Positions 17,559 to 25,851 of a stretch of 64,000 nt of DNA are shown one piece after another. The position numbers were made by a program, and so were the translations under genes. Numbering within the stretch: position 1 is the stretch's first letter; each line of letters starts with the position of its first letter. This stretch comes from Candidatus Saccharibacteria bacterium oral taxon 955. GTDB taxonomy: Bacteria > Patescibacteriota > Saccharimonadia > Saccharimonadales > Saccharimonadaceae. The DNA lies in assembly GCA_010202265.1 (NCBI GenBank), contig CP047918.1, positions 1 through 64,000 of the forward strand. The letters run 5' to 3'. Under the pieces are notes generated by a model that was not told where the DNA came from, did not search any database, and saw only the letters and a program-made list of their open reading frames with translations.

Positions 17559-18512
17559 TTATTTTTTCTTGATCTCTTCGACGTCGCGAACTTCAATGAT
17601 GCGCCAGGCTTCTACTATAGAGCCCTTAGCCTCCTCTTTCTCCTTACCATTACCGGTAATCTTGACTTCTTTACCGGTTCCGGTATCTAGGTAGTACCTA
17701 TCCATAACGAAAACTTCTCGCATAGTCCAGTTTGAACTTTCGTGGTCAATGAGATACCCCCCTCCTTCGCAGTGCTGTGTAAACTCTCCGGCAGCGCTAC
17801 CGTGTTCGTACATAGGGCTACTGTTGTTGTGACTATATACGTTGAGCGCGTAGAGGCACCTAAACGGATTGTCGCTCCAGCCTATATCATCGTATGGGGT
17901 TTTTCCTCCCGAGGAGTAGTATGCGCTACGGAAATCTGCATACTTCTCGTTCCATGCGTCTATAGATTTCCGAACGCTCTCTGGGTAGCCGTCTTTGGGC
18001 TCTGGACCGTAGAGTGCAATAATCGCTTCTTGAGGGACAGGAACAGGCTTGGTCCTCACTCCGTCTAGACCTACTTCATACATAAGTTTATTGTATACGC
18101 CGGTTTTATCCTCTAAAGTTGGTCCAGCAAATAGAGCATTTACCGCGTCTTTGGTTGTAGGATATTTATCGACGGTTGCTACGTATTTTTCTAGTAATTG
18201 TCGATCTACTTCACCGTTAAAATAAGACGGCTCTATTTTTGGATATGTTATTTCGGGTGCTGGAAATGTGTCCGTGGCGCTGGTGGTTGGTACTGGGTTG
18301 CTTGGCGACGGGTCTATCTCCCCAGCACCTGTCGTAGACGGTGCGCTGGCAGTTGGTTGCTCTTTTGCGCCTACACGATCTGGTGCGCAACTAGTGATTC
18401 CGATGGCGGTAGCGCCGATCGCAAAAATAGTTGCTACTTTTATGCCCGCCTCTTTTATGCGCTCTCTGATAGGTTTATGCGCTTGGTTTAACCTCTCTCC
18501 TCGGTTTGACAT
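17559..18512 (-). CDS. Putative lipoprotein, unknown function
   Basis: This 317-residue protein has a basic N-terminus of about 28 residues, a hydrophobic helix, and an ITSC lipobox near residue 42, so it is probably lipid-anchored on the outer face of the membrane. A Ser/Thr/Pro-rich linker (about 50-90) leads to a globular domain that I do not recognise. The start has AAAGGAG eight bases upstream and a strong promoter of its own. It sits between the two VirB6-like genes, so a role at the secretion machine is likely but not shown. Confidence 0.75.
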   Translation of the reverse strand: MSNRGERLNQAHKPIRERIKEAGIKVATIFAIGATAIGITSCAPDRVGAKEQPTASAPSTTGAGEIDPSPSNPVPTTSATDTFPAPEITYPKIEPSYFNGEVDRQLLEKYVATVDKYPTTKDAVNALFAGPTLEDKTGVYNKLMYEVGLDGVRTKPVPVPQEAIIALYGPEPKDGYPESVRKSIDAWNEKYADFRSAYYSSGGKTPYDDIGWSDNPFRCLYALNVYSHNNSSPMYEHGSAAGEFTQHCEGGGYLIDHESSNWTMREVFVMDRYYLDTGTGKEVKITGNGKEKEEAKGSIVEAWRIIEVRDVEEIKKK

Positions 18513-18555
18513 CAGCTGTTCTCCTTTATATCAGCTAAAAACCAATTGTGGCTAC

Positions 18556-18584
18556 ATTACAGCAAAAATTATTTTTTTTGTCAA
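18556..18584 (-). promoter_or_regulatory. Promoter for the lipoprotein gene
   Basis: On the minus strand TTGACA (18579-18584) and TGTAAT (18556-18561) are separated by exactly 17 bp, and the spacer ends TTTTTGC, giving an extended -10 TGC. The spacer is strongly A/T-rich. The predicted transcript has a leader of about 40 nt with a clear Shine-Dalgarno sequence. Confidence 0.7.
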
Positions 18585-18592
18585 CACTAGTT

Positions 18593-21500
18593 TTAATCTG
18601 TAGGTTTGTGTTCGGGAACGGTGCTATAGTCTATACCGCGTGCTCGGGCGTCCTTGAACATCTTTTCGGTCTTAGCGACCTGACTTTCATATTTCTTCTT
18701 CCAGTAATCTGCATCTTGGGTGTATCCATCGCGCTCGTTAAATTCGGTGCGTGGCGATTCAAACAGGACATGTTGCTCAAACTCTGTCAGCTCGTCGCGG
18801 GATGGTACATTAAATTTATCTTTGAACCAATAAGGATCATCTGGACTACGCTTGATCGCCTGGACAACATCGTCTTTCATATTTGCCATTGCCGATGGAC
18901 TACGTTTGAGGTTCTCAACCAATGTACGATACTTGGCTGGACTTTTGTGGGCCAAGATACGAAGTCCCTGCATCTGATTTATAATATTCATGCGCGAGAA
19001 GGCATCAGCAGACAGGTTGCCCCATGTACTAGCTGCGTTAGCAATCTCACTAAATGTCTTGATCTTGCCGGCAAGTGTTGGATCTGGATCGTCAAGCCCA
19101 TAAGAAGCATTTGTGAAGTAGAACTCGAGGTCCTTACCAATGTTCATGATACTTGGGTTTTGTGCTAGGACAAGTTCTTTATAGTCGTTTAGTGCCGTAC
19201 GGTCAATCAGACCCTGGCTGAAGCGACGGTCCATTTCGGTGGCCATCTCACGAAGATTGAGAGCCCCAGGCGCACCACGCTTCGCCATGATACTGGTGTA
19301 GGCGACGCGCTCAGCATCAGTTTTGGCTGACATAAATCGCTCGTGGAGCTTAACAGGGTTTGAGGAGATATCGTAATCGAGAGTTGATTCGATATTCTTA
19401 ACGTCATCAATAGTGAATTTTGAGCTCTCTGAGCGGGCTTGAGCAACAACAGAGCGTTTACCAACTTCTTCTTTAATACCCGCGGCATACTCAACGACAT
19501 TCTTGGTTCGGCCGTTAGCATCGGTGATGACGTGAACCTTACCTGGCCCGCCATCAAGCGCTTTAGCGGTCTCTTTGAGTATCGCAGCCTTGTTTTCGGC
19601 AGCTTGACGTTCGGCCATTGCCTTTACAGATGCAGTTAGTTGGGCATCGAAACCATCTTTCTTTATATCACGAGCGATATTGATGATCCTCTCTTGGGTG
19701 TCGGCACTAACCCCTCGTAGATTGAGGACATGTTCACTCTCTCCTCCCTTGGCGAGTATTTCGGCGTGCATAGCATCGACCTGACCCTTGGCTAGAACGG
19801 ATTTTACTTCGCTAGCTTTGACGCTTAGTTCAAGCTCCTTTAGACCAGGGTCAGTTTGGATAGCAGTGTCCCAGTTTGCTTGATGGGTGTTTTCGATACG
19901 CTTTTTCTGCGACTCGGCAACACGTTTCGCTCGATCAACTCGTTGCCCATATTGACTTTGCTCAAATTCATTACTGACGCGCGTTTTGTCAATCTCGGCA
20001 AGGTGCTGTCTCTCAGTGAGGCGCTTACCGTTTTCGCTGCGAAGGAGGCTGTTTTCAATCTCCTGTTTATGTGCGCCCAGGTGTCGTGCCTGAAGCTCAA
20101 GCTGTCGACCACGTGCAGAATCTGCAAAGTGGTTTTCAATTCGCTGCTTATCGTTTGCTGCATCTCGGTTCATGGCTTCGACCGCTTGACCGTACTTTGT
20201 GGCAGCAAAGCGGTTATCGGCTCTTGCCTCGTATGACTTACGTCTACCATCTCTATAACGGCGACGATTATCGAGTGCTCGCGTGGCTGCATGTAGCTTC
20301 CTGAGGCGACCGTTGAAGTGTTTGGTTTGCCCTGCAAGAACCTTGTTTTTGCGCTCCTCGGCCATGCCTTGTGACCAGTTTCGTGTACGGTCAATTAGAC
20401 CTTTGTTTGGATTGTTGACGATACCAGCAATCTTGCTTATGACGCCTCCACTAAATTTGACAAGCATAGGTGTCACGACAATTGGTGCAACCTGTACGGC
20501 CATACCAAGGATAATCGTCAGTATACTACCTCCAGCATTTTGGATAATTGCTAGACCGGCTAGTTGAGCGCCGCTAAATATGACAGAAAAGATCGGAAAC
20601 AGTAGCAGTAGTGTCATCATGGCTGACCGCCATTTTTCAAATAATTTCTCAGTATTTGGTAGCAGATAGGCCACCATAGCGAGTGGAGAAACAATCACCA
20701 AACAGGTAATAAGCGCTTGGCGAGCTGCCAAGATTATCAATGCAACCAGTGCTGCCAAGATAACCCCAACGAGAAACGGGATCAGTAGGAATATCGCACC
20801 AGTAAAGGTATGGGCGGCGATTGCGATACCGATACCTGCGGTAAGTGCACCGCCAGACAGCACCGCAGCGGTGATAATCTCCCAAGATGGGACGGTGACG
20901 TTGTTATACTGCGATCCAGTATTAATCTTGTCCATAATCGCGGTAAATAGGTTGTGAATTGAGGAGCCAAGAATATTCGAGGCGTCAACGGCTAATGCGC
21001 AAATCCAATACGATACATTGACCAAGATTGCCGCAATAATCAGACGCGGTAGCATGTTTTTTATACCGTAATTACTGATTCCAACACTGGTGATTTGAGA
21101 GTAAACAATCACTAAAAAGGCTATCACAAAGCATATGTTGGCGATGTCGCGGACAATTGACCAGAGTTTATAGAGCGATGATGACGTGTCGTTGGTGACC
21201 GTAGTAACAGCCATAAAGCCAGAGATGATGTTGTATAACATATCCATACCTTTTGCGAGGAATGTTGTCACTGGACAAACTATCCAGCCAATACCGGCGG
21301 TAACGCTATCGGCGCAATTTGACGTTGGTCCATCTGTAGTAGCAGCGCCCTCAGTGATTTCAATATCAACAGGTGCGGATGGGTTGGTGAAGTTTTTTGG
21401 TGGCGTAAAGTCGTAGCTGACGTAAAAACCTTTTTTCGCTTCGGCGCCAGGGCCAGCCGTGTAGATAAAGTGTGCTTTGCCGCCTTGCTGATCTTGCACA

Positions 21501-21748
21501 TAGTAGCCTGAAGTATTAGCGGGTGCGCCAGCAGGTTTGATAGAGTCAATAACTTCTTGAGGCGCAGGAGTAAATGTTCTACCCTGGTATACGAGATCAT
21601 CTCCAGAACGGGTTGCGCCATCAGCAAAAGCGATCCCGTCTGGCATTATGGTTGCCACGAAAAAGGCCATCAAAACAGAGGTGACCAACAGTGAAAATCG
21701 TCGCAGCGATATTCTACCGCGCGAGAGACTGTTTCGCAGTTCCCACAT
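18593..21748 (-). CDS. VirB6/TrbL-like polytopic T4SS membrane protein with long coiled-coil tail (copy 2)
   Basis: This 1051-residue paralogue of the 14540 gene has a signal-like segment (about 18-42), a short external part, the shared GIGWIVCP motif near 150, membrane helices at about 175-470 including YSQITSVGISNYGIKNMLPR, and a very long charged cytoplasmic region (about 480-1051). That region is rich in Arg, Glu, Lys and Ala and likely coiled coil. The membrane core matches copy 1, while the tails differ completely (Pro/Gln-rich versus coiled coil). A TAGTAT lies nine bases before the ATG on the minus strand. It is transcribed divergently from the pilin gene array. Confidence 0.85.
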   Translation of the reverse strand: MWELRNSLSRGRISLRRFSLLVTSVLMAFFVATIMPDGIAFADGATRSGDDLVYQGRTFTPAPQEVIDSIKPAGAPANTSGYYVQDQQGGKAHFIYTAGPGAEAKKGFYVSYDFTPPKNFTNPSAPVDIEITEGAATTDGPTSNCADSVTAGIGWIVCPVTTFLAKGMDMLYNIISGFMAVTTVTNDTSSSLYKLWSIVRDIANICFVIAFLVIVYSQITSVGISNYGIKNMLPRLIIAAILVNVSYWICALAVDASNILGSSIHNLFTAIMDKINTGSQYNNVTVPSWEIITAAVLSGGALTAGIGIAIAAHTFTGAIFLLIPFLVGVILAALVALIILAARQALITCLVIVSPLAMVAYLLPNTEKLFEKWRSAMMTLLLLFPIFSVIFSGAQLAGLAIIQNAGGSILTIILGMAVQVAPIVVTPMLVKFSGGVISKIAGIVNNPNKGLIDRTRNWSQGMAEERKNKVLAGQTKHFNGRLRKLHAATRALDNRRRYRDGRRKSYEARADNRFAATKYGQAVEAMNRDAANDKQRIENHFADSARGRQLELQARHLGAHKQEIENSLLRSENGKRLTERQHLAEIDKTRVSNEFEQSQYGQRVDRAKRVAESQKKRIENTHQANWDTAIQTDPGLKELELSVKASEVKSVLAKGQVDAMHAEILAKGGESEHVLNLRGVSADTQERIINIARDIKKDGFDAQLTASVKAMAERQAAENKAAILKETAKALDGGPGKVHVITDANGRTKNVVEYAAGIKEEVGKRSVVAQARSESSKFTIDDVKNIESTLDYDISSNPVKLHERFMSAKTDAERVAYTSIMAKRGAPGALNLREMATEMDRRFSQGLIDRTALNDYKELVLAQNPSIMNIGKDLEFYFTNASYGLDDPDPTLAGKIKTFSEIANAASTWGNLSADAFSRMNIINQMQGLRILAHKSPAKYRTLVENLKRSPSAMANMKDDVVQAIKRSPDDPYWFKDKFNVPSRDELTEFEQHVLFESPRTEFNERDGYTQDADYWKKKYESQVAKTEKMFKDARARGIDYSTVPEHKPTD

Positions 21749-21828
21749 ATCCCTACCATACTAACACTTTCGTGCAAAAAAGTCAATCTTATAGTATCGC
21801 TCTCACCCCTTTATTTGTCGAAAAATCT

Positions 21829-21857
21829 TTGCATATATGAGACGCAAACTGTACACT
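21829..21857 (+). promoter_or_regulatory. Promoter of the pilin gene array
   Basis: TTGCAT (21829-21834) and TACACT (21852-21857) are 17 bp apart. The first pilin gene starts 20 bases after the -10, preceded by purine-rich GAGAAAAAG. The promoter lies in the 128-bp divergent gap between the second VirB6-like gene and the pilin array. Confidence 0.6.
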
Positions 21858-21876
21858 ATAAAATGACGAGAAAAAG

Positions 21877-22275
21877 ATGAAGAAAATACTCCTTATCAGC
21901 GCCCTAATCTCATCAGTCGTCTTTGCGAGTGTACCAAGTCTTGCGATGGCGACAGACTTTAATTGTGCGATTCTACCAAAAGAGTTGTGTGATTCCGCTA
22001 AGAGCGAAGGAACCGACAAAGCGACTGGAGACGTCTCCAAAACAGGTATTTTCAAGCTCCTTACCTTGGTGCTAAATGTTTTGACTGGTCTAGTCGGTGT
22101 CGTCGCGGTAGGGGTTTTTGTGTACGCTGGCATTCTGTACTCAAGTGCTGGGTCTGACTCAAATAAAGTGACCCAGGCAAAAAATCTGATTGCCGAGACG
22201 GCGGTCGGACTACTTGTTTATGCGGTTCTTTTCTTTGTGCTTAACTGGCTTATTCCGGGAGGTATTATCGGATGA
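21877..22275 (+). CDS. T4SS pilin-like protein 1
   Basis: The 132-residue protein has a signal peptide (about 1-25, ending AMA), a short hydrophilic segment with two Cys residues, and two transmembrane helices separated by a small loop, SSAGSDSNKVTQAKNL. This is the VirB2/TrbC-like T4SS_pilin layout: signal, helix, short polar loop, helix. It is the first of six consecutive pilin-like genes on the plus strand, and overlaps the next by 4 bp (ATGA). Confidence 0.85.
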   Translation: MKKILLISALISSVVFASVPSLAMATDFNCAILPKELCDSAKSEGTDKATGDVSKTGIFKLLTLVLNVLTGLVGVVAVGVFVYAGILYSSAGSDSNKVTQAKNLIAETAVGLLVYAVLFFVLNWLIPGGIIG

Positions 22276-22724
22276 TAAAGAAGGTTCTATTTGGTGTTAT
22301 TGCCGTATTCGTATTGGCCGTCAGTTGCGCTTCGGCTACTCCGCAGACAGCTTCAGCACTACAGTCATCTGCTAAATGCGTCAGTAAAGAGCGTGCTGTG
22401 TTTGGGATTGTTCCCTGGTATAGAGGACTGCTCAATGGCGACGACTGCTCCGTGACGGTCCCTGGTGGCAAGAATAAAAGTTCAGCAAACATCACCTCGT
22501 TTGTTATGATGATCGCACTTAATATCGTACAGGCTGGACTGACTATTGCTGCTTATGTGACAGTATTCTTTATTGTCAAAGGTGGTTTTGAGTATATGAC
22601 TAGCGCGGGATCCTCGGACGGTATGACTAGTGCGAAAAAGACGATAGCTAACGCTGTGATCGGATTGGTTATCGCGGTTTTATCAGCTGCGATCGTAAAT
22701 GCAATTGCGGGAGTAGTGAAATAA
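22272..22724 (+). CDS. T4SS pilin-like protein 2
   Basis: The 150-residue protein has a signal peptide (about 1-30), a Cys-containing external segment of about 50 residues, and the two-helix pilin core with FEYMTSAGSSDGMTSAKK as the inter-helix loop. It is longer than its paralogues because of the external segment. Its start overlaps the previous stop (ATGA; UGA is clearly a stop here), and the next gene starts directly after its stop. Confidence 0.83.
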   Translation: MIKKVLFGVIAVFVLAVSCASATPQTASALQSSAKCVSKERAVFGIVPWYRGLLNGDDCSVTVPGGKNKSSANITSFVMMIALNIVQAGLTIAAYVTVFFIVKGGFEYMTSAGSSDGMTSAKKTIANAVIGLVIAVLSAAIVNAIAGVVK

Positions 22725-23018
22725 ATGATATACGAACGATTTGCAACAACAATACTAAATGCATCAAATGTTGGCATCCCTGTGCCTGGTGGGGGCAATG
22801 ACCAGACAGTAATAAGATCAATTATGTACCCAGTTTATTTCTGGGCGGGCGTGGTTGCTGTAGTTGTAATAATTGCCGCTGGGTTTTTCTATGTTACATC
22901 TAGTGGCAACCCCCAGCAGCTAACCCGGGCAAAAAATGCCATTATGGGAGCAGTCGTTGGCCTGATTGTCGTGCTTCTTGCCTTTTCGATTACTGCAATT
23001 GTTTTGGGGGGTCTATAA
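22725..23018 (+). CDS. T4SS pilin-like protein 3 (no obvious signal peptide)
   Basis: At 97 residues this is the shortest member. It has two helices around the loop FYVTSSGNPQQLTRAKN, the conserved family element. Unlike the others it starts with MIYERFATTILNAS, which does not look like a cleavable signal, so it may insert directly into the membrane or be a minor subunit or scaffold. It begins on the base after the upstream stop and ends one base before the next start, a tightly coupled arrangement. Confidence 0.82.
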   Translation: MIYERFATTILNASNVGIPVPGGGNDQTVIRSIMYPVYFWAGVVAVVVIIAAGFFYVTSSGNPQQLTRAKNAIMGAVVGLIVVLLAFSITAIVLGGL

Positions 23019-23019
23019 G

Positions 23020-23391
23020 ATGAAGCGATACTTAGTGGCACTAGTATTGGCGGTATCATTCATAGCGACATCTATCAGCGCACCGGCTGGTGCGGTTAAT
23101 GTATTTGGTGGCTGTCAGTCAGGTATTGATTGTGGCGTAGTCAAGGACGACAGTTTAAACTACGCAACTGGCGGTAAGCGCGTGTGGGGGGCGATATCCT
23201 TAGTGCTTAGTATCCTTGCGGGTGTCGCGGTGGTTATGATTATTGTTGGTGGTATTCAATACGCCACTTCTGGCGGAGAATCATCGAAGGTGGCAACAGC
23301 CAAAAACACGATACTTTATTCGGTGATAGGACTTGTTGTGGCGCTAAGTGCCGCGGCGATTGTTGCACTTGTAAATACATATTTTGGGTAA
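23020..23391 (+). CDS. T4SS pilin-like protein 4
   Basis: This 123-residue pilin-like protein has a signal peptide (about 1-24, ending APAGA), a short external segment with two Cys, and two helices around YATSGGESSKVATAKNT. I chose the ATG at 23020, one base after the upstream stop, over an in-frame start at 22966 because it restores a normal signal peptide and avoids a 53-bp overlap. Confidence 0.85.
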   Translation: MKRYLVALVLAVSFIATSISAPAGAVNVFGGCQSGIDCGVVKDDSLNYATGGKRVWGAISLVLSILAGVAVVMIIVGGIQYATSGGESSKVATAKNTILYSVIGLVVALSAAAIVALVNTYFG

Positions 23392-23416
23392 ATAACAAAG
23401 AGGAGAATAGATCGAG

Positions 23417-23788
23417 ATGAAAAAGATAATACTGGCAATTATGACTGTAGTGCTTACTTTGACAGTTGGTGCGGCGACACCGACTTTTGCAGCGTGCTCA
23501 TCTCCAAAAGACTGCGTTAAGTCGGGCCTAGATGCCGCGGGCGGTAATTCATCTGGCACCCAAAAGAGCGCGAGCTCTATCATAAAAACGATTGTTAATG
23601 CCCTCCTCTTTATTCTGGGCGCAATTGCAGTGATTATGATCGTGATAGGTGGTATCAAATACACGACTTCTAACGGTGATGCGTCAGCGGTATCGGGTGC
23701 AAAGAACACGATATTATATGCCGTAATTGGACTGTTGGTCGCTATCTCCGCTTATGCTATTGTCAACTTTGTGGTTGCGAAATTTTAA
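23417..23788 (+). CDS. T4SS pilin-like protein 5
   Basis: The 123-residue protein has a signal peptide (about 1-24, ending TFA), a short segment with two Cys, and two helices around KYTTSNGDASAVSGAKNT, then ILYAVIGLLVAISAYAIVNF. This consensus is nearly identical in proteins 6 and 7. A Shine-Dalgarno sequence GAGGAG lies about 11 bases before the ATG. Confidence 0.86.
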   Translation: MKKIILAIMTVVLTLTVGAATPTFAACSSPKDCVKSGLDAAGGNSSGTQKSASSIIKTIVNALLFILGAIAVIMIVIGGIKYTTSNGDASAVSGAKNTILYAVIGLLVAISAYAIVNFVVAKF

Positions 23789-23800
23789 GCTTCAAAGGGG

Positions 23801-23829
23801 TTAACATATCCCTAGGATTCTGATATAAC
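23801..23829 (+). promoter_or_regulatory. Internal promoter before pilin gene 6
   Basis: TTAACA (23801-23806) and TATAAC (23824-23829) are separated by 17 bp. The downstream gene has its own Shine-Dalgarno sequence (AAAGGAA), so pilin 6 can be expressed independently of the rest of the array, as would suit a major subunit. Confidence 0.6.
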
Positions 23830-23865
23830 TAAAACTAAGGGTTATCTAAAGAAAGGAATAGATAC

Positions 23866-24252
23866 ATGAAATTGAATATTAAGAAGCATTTGCTTGCTTT
23901 GTTGGCGGTTCCCGCGCTGGTTGTCAGTGTAAGTGCTGCCCCGGTGTTTGCCGACAACCTCAGTATCACTGATGGTGTCAAATCTGCCAAGGGTGAAGAG
24001 CAGCCAGCTAATCTGTTTGGTACAGGTGGTGTTTTCCAGACGATTACAAACGTGCTGCTATTTATTATCGGTGCTGTATCAGTCATCATGCTTATTATAG
24101 GTGGTGTCCGCTATACAGTTTCTCAGGGCGATAGTGCCGCTGTGACAAGCGCAAAGAATACCATTCTCTACGCCATTATTGGTCTGATCGTAGCAATTCT
24201 GGCTTATGCAGTGGTAAACTTCGTGATCGTTCAGTTTATTGCTGAAAAATAA
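23866..24252 (+). CDS. T4SS pilin-like protein 6 (candidate major pilin)
   Basis: The 128-residue protein has a signal peptide (about 1-28, ending VFA), the segment QPANLFGTGGVFQTI, and two helices around RYTVSQGDSAAVTSAKNT. It resembles protein 7 (27211-27642) through the whole mature region. Own promoter, Shine-Dalgarno sequence and terminator make it a one-gene unit at the end of the array. Major-subunit status is inferred from this arrangement. Confidence 0.86.
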   Translation: MKLNIKKHLLALLAVPALVVSVSAAPVFADNLSITDGVKSAKGEEQPANLFGTGGVFQTITNVLLFIIGAVSVIMLIIGGVRYTVSQGDSAAVTSAKNTILYAIIGLIVAILAYAVVNFVIVQFIAEK

Positions 24253-24265
24253 GTCACATACTGAT

Positions 24266-24300
24266 AAAACAACCACTCCCCTTTTGGAGCGGTTGTTTTT
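24266..24300 (+). terminator. Rho-independent terminator of the pilin array
   Basis: AAAACAACC-A-CTCC pairs with GGAG-C-GGTTGTTTT across a short TTTT-containing loop, followed by a T-run. It lies 14 bp after the stop of pilin gene 6. Confidence 0.88.
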
Positions 24301-24331
24301 TATATGTTTACGTTAAGTGCTTACGGCAAAA

Positions 24332-24363
24332 AAGTAGCCGTTCACATAGAGATACGGCTACTT
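24332..24363 (-). terminator. Rho-independent terminator of hsp20
   Basis: A 10-bp inverted repeat, AAGTAGCCGT and ACGGCTACTT, with a 12-base loop. Read on the minus strand it ends in a T-run and lies 27 bp after the hsp20 stop. Confidence 0.85.
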
Positions 24364-24389
24364 ACATTTAGGCAAACTGATTATTGAAC

Positions 24390-24872
24390 TTATTGAATAG
24401 TGATCTTTTTAGCTTGCTCTTGTTTTACCTTTGCAAACGTAATTGTTAAAACACCGTCCTTTAGGACCGCTGCAACCTCGTCTTCTTTGACGGCAACAGG
24501 AAGCGCTAGGGTTCGGCTAAACTCTCCCCAGTAACACTCCTGGATATGCCAGTTGGTCGCCGCGCTGTCATCACCACTCGACAACGTACCGCTAATCGTT
24601 AGAATGCCGTCAGAAATGCTGACATCGAGATCTTCTTTGTTGACACCAGCAGTTCGCGCTTTGATGATGAGCTGTTCATCTGTCTCATATACATCAACAG
24701 CGAGCTGACCTGGAAAATCATCTTCTGAGTCTTCCCAATTTGCATCGTTAGTTACATTAGCGTCTTGTTGTGGGGCAGCAACAGATGAGTCGTCTGCCAG
24801 GCTGTCGTCATTTAGGAACGCTGCAGCGAGTTCGTCTTCGATCAGTAGATCGTCATTTTGCTTACGTGCCAT
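24390..24872 (-). CDS. Small heat shock protein, Hsp20/alpha-crystallin family
   Basis: Hsp20 proteins hold unfolding proteins in soluble oligomers without ATP. This 160-residue form has an acidic N-terminal arm (about 1-60), an alpha-crystallin domain (about 63-152) with the typical GVNKEDLDVSISDGILTISG strand pair, and GVLTITFAK near the end. The start ATG at 24872 is preceded by GGAGG five bases upstream; an in-frame ATG 21 bases earlier lacks this. It has its own promoter and terminator, so it is monocistronic. No CIRCE element was seen. Confidence 0.93.
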   Translation of the reverse strand: MARKQNDDLLIEDELAAAFLNDDSLADDSSVAAPQQDANVTNDANWEDSEDDFPGQLAVDVYETDEQLIIKARTAGVNKEDLDVSISDGILTISGTLSSGDDSAATNWHIQECYWGEFSRTLALPVAVKEDEVAAVLKDGVLTITFAKVKQEQAKKITIQ

Positions 24873-24901
24873 GATATCCTCCACTTTTCTCATTGGCTAG
24901 T

Positions 24902-24929
24902 TTGACAAATAGTCTGAGTACATTATAAC
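24902..24929 (+). promoter_or_regulatory. Promoter of comF
   Basis: TTGACA (24902-24907) and TATAAC (24924-24929) are 16 bp apart. The ATG follows the -10 after 7 bases, predicting a leaderless mRNA. The same ATTATA core also provides a TATAAT on the minus strand for hsp20, so this is a compact divergent promoter. Confidence 0.7.
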
Positions 24930-24936
24930 TAAGCAC

Positions 24937-25647
24937 ATGGGGAAGTGCAACAAACACGATAAGCAAAACGTAAAAAATACAATGAGATTTTCATTCATTG
25001 ACCTGCTCGCACCCCACTACTGTTGCTCTTGCGGTGCAATTGGAGCACTTTTATGTGAATATTGTAAATACGACATCATCAATGAGCCGTTTTCGCAGTG
25101 TATTGCCTGTCTTTGTCCGGCGGGCGGGTCTGAACAGCTGTGTAAAAACTGCCCTACCCCATACACAAAAGCTTGGTGTGTTGGTGAGCGGAGCGGTAGT
25201 TTAGAGGCTCTGATTAACGTTTATAAGTTTGAGCGCGCACGAGCTGCTGGTGATATATTAGCTGATTTATCCTGCCAAATTCTGCCGGATTTACCGTCTG
25301 ACGTTGTGGTTGTTCCTGTTCCGACTATTGCGTCTCATGTTAGGATTCGTGGCTACGGTCATACTGAACGCATTGCTAGACGGGTAGCTAGAGAGAAAGG
25401 ACTTTTATATCGATCGGTGTTGTCGCGACGAACAAATACTGTACAGCAGGGTTCCTCGCGTAAAAAACGTGAAAAACAGGCTTCTGAGGCATTTTCGTCA
25501 ACTAGCTTAAATGGCGAGGTGTGTCTATTGGTTGATGATGTATATACTACTGGAGCGACGATGAAGCACGCCGCTAAAGCGCTCCTAAAAGCGGGTGCAT
25601 CAGAGGTATGGAGTTTAGTGGTTTCTCGACAACCTATAGAAAATTAG
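24937..25647 (+). CDS. comF: ComF-family phosphoribosyltransferase-like competence protein
   Basis: ComF proteins are needed for DNA uptake in naturally competent bacteria, near the DNA-processing helicase. This 236-residue protein has an N-terminal zinc-ribbon with repeated Cys pairs (CCSC, CEYC, CIAC, CKNC, about residues 28-73) and a C-terminal phosphoribosyltransferase fold with the PRPP-binding loop VCLLVDDVYTTGAT. The start at 24937 is supported by the -10 seven bases upstream. Its place next to a T4SS and pilin cluster is suggestive of DNA import, but ComF genes are often isolated and no other competence gene is in the window. Confidence 0.9.
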   Translation: MGKCNKHDKQNVKNTMRFSFIDLLAPHYCCSCGAIGALLCEYCKYDIINEPFSQCIACLCPAGGSEQLCKNCPTPYTKAWCVGERSGSLEALINVYKFERARAAGDILADLSCQILPDLPSDVVVVPVPTIASHVRIRGYGHTERIARRVAREKGLLYRSVLSRRTNTVQQGSSRKKREKQASEAFSSTSLNGEVCLLVDDVYTTGATMKHAAKALLKAGASEVWSLVVSRQPIEN

Positions 25648-25677
25648 ACAAAATCCTGCTATGATATCTTGGTGTAC

Positions 25678-25765
25678 GGAGAGGTGACCGAGTGGTTTAA
25701 GGTAACGGTCTTGAAAACCGTCGTGGGGCAACTCACCGCGAGTTCGAATCTCGCCCTCTCCGCCA
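25678..25765 (+). tRNA. tRNA-Ser(UGA)
   Basis: Acceptor stem GGAGAGG pairs with CCTCTCC, discriminator G and encoded CCA. The anticodon loop CTTGAAA gives UGA. A long variable arm (GTGGGGCAACTCAC) is typical of tRNA-Ser. It lies between comF and a membrane protein gene. Confidence 0.95.
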
Positions 25766-25851
25766 AGAAATGTGGCCCTAAAAAAATGAAGGGTCTTTTT
25801 TCTTGTCTAAAATTAGCGCATACCGACCTACCATCTTGGTATAGTGGAGGT

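Noticed and set aside
25669-25851. N-terminal extension of the GT-C-like membrane protein through the tRNA-Ser gene
   Set aside because: The extension overlaps a structural RNA, and a -10 hexamer six bases before ATG 25852 marks the real start.
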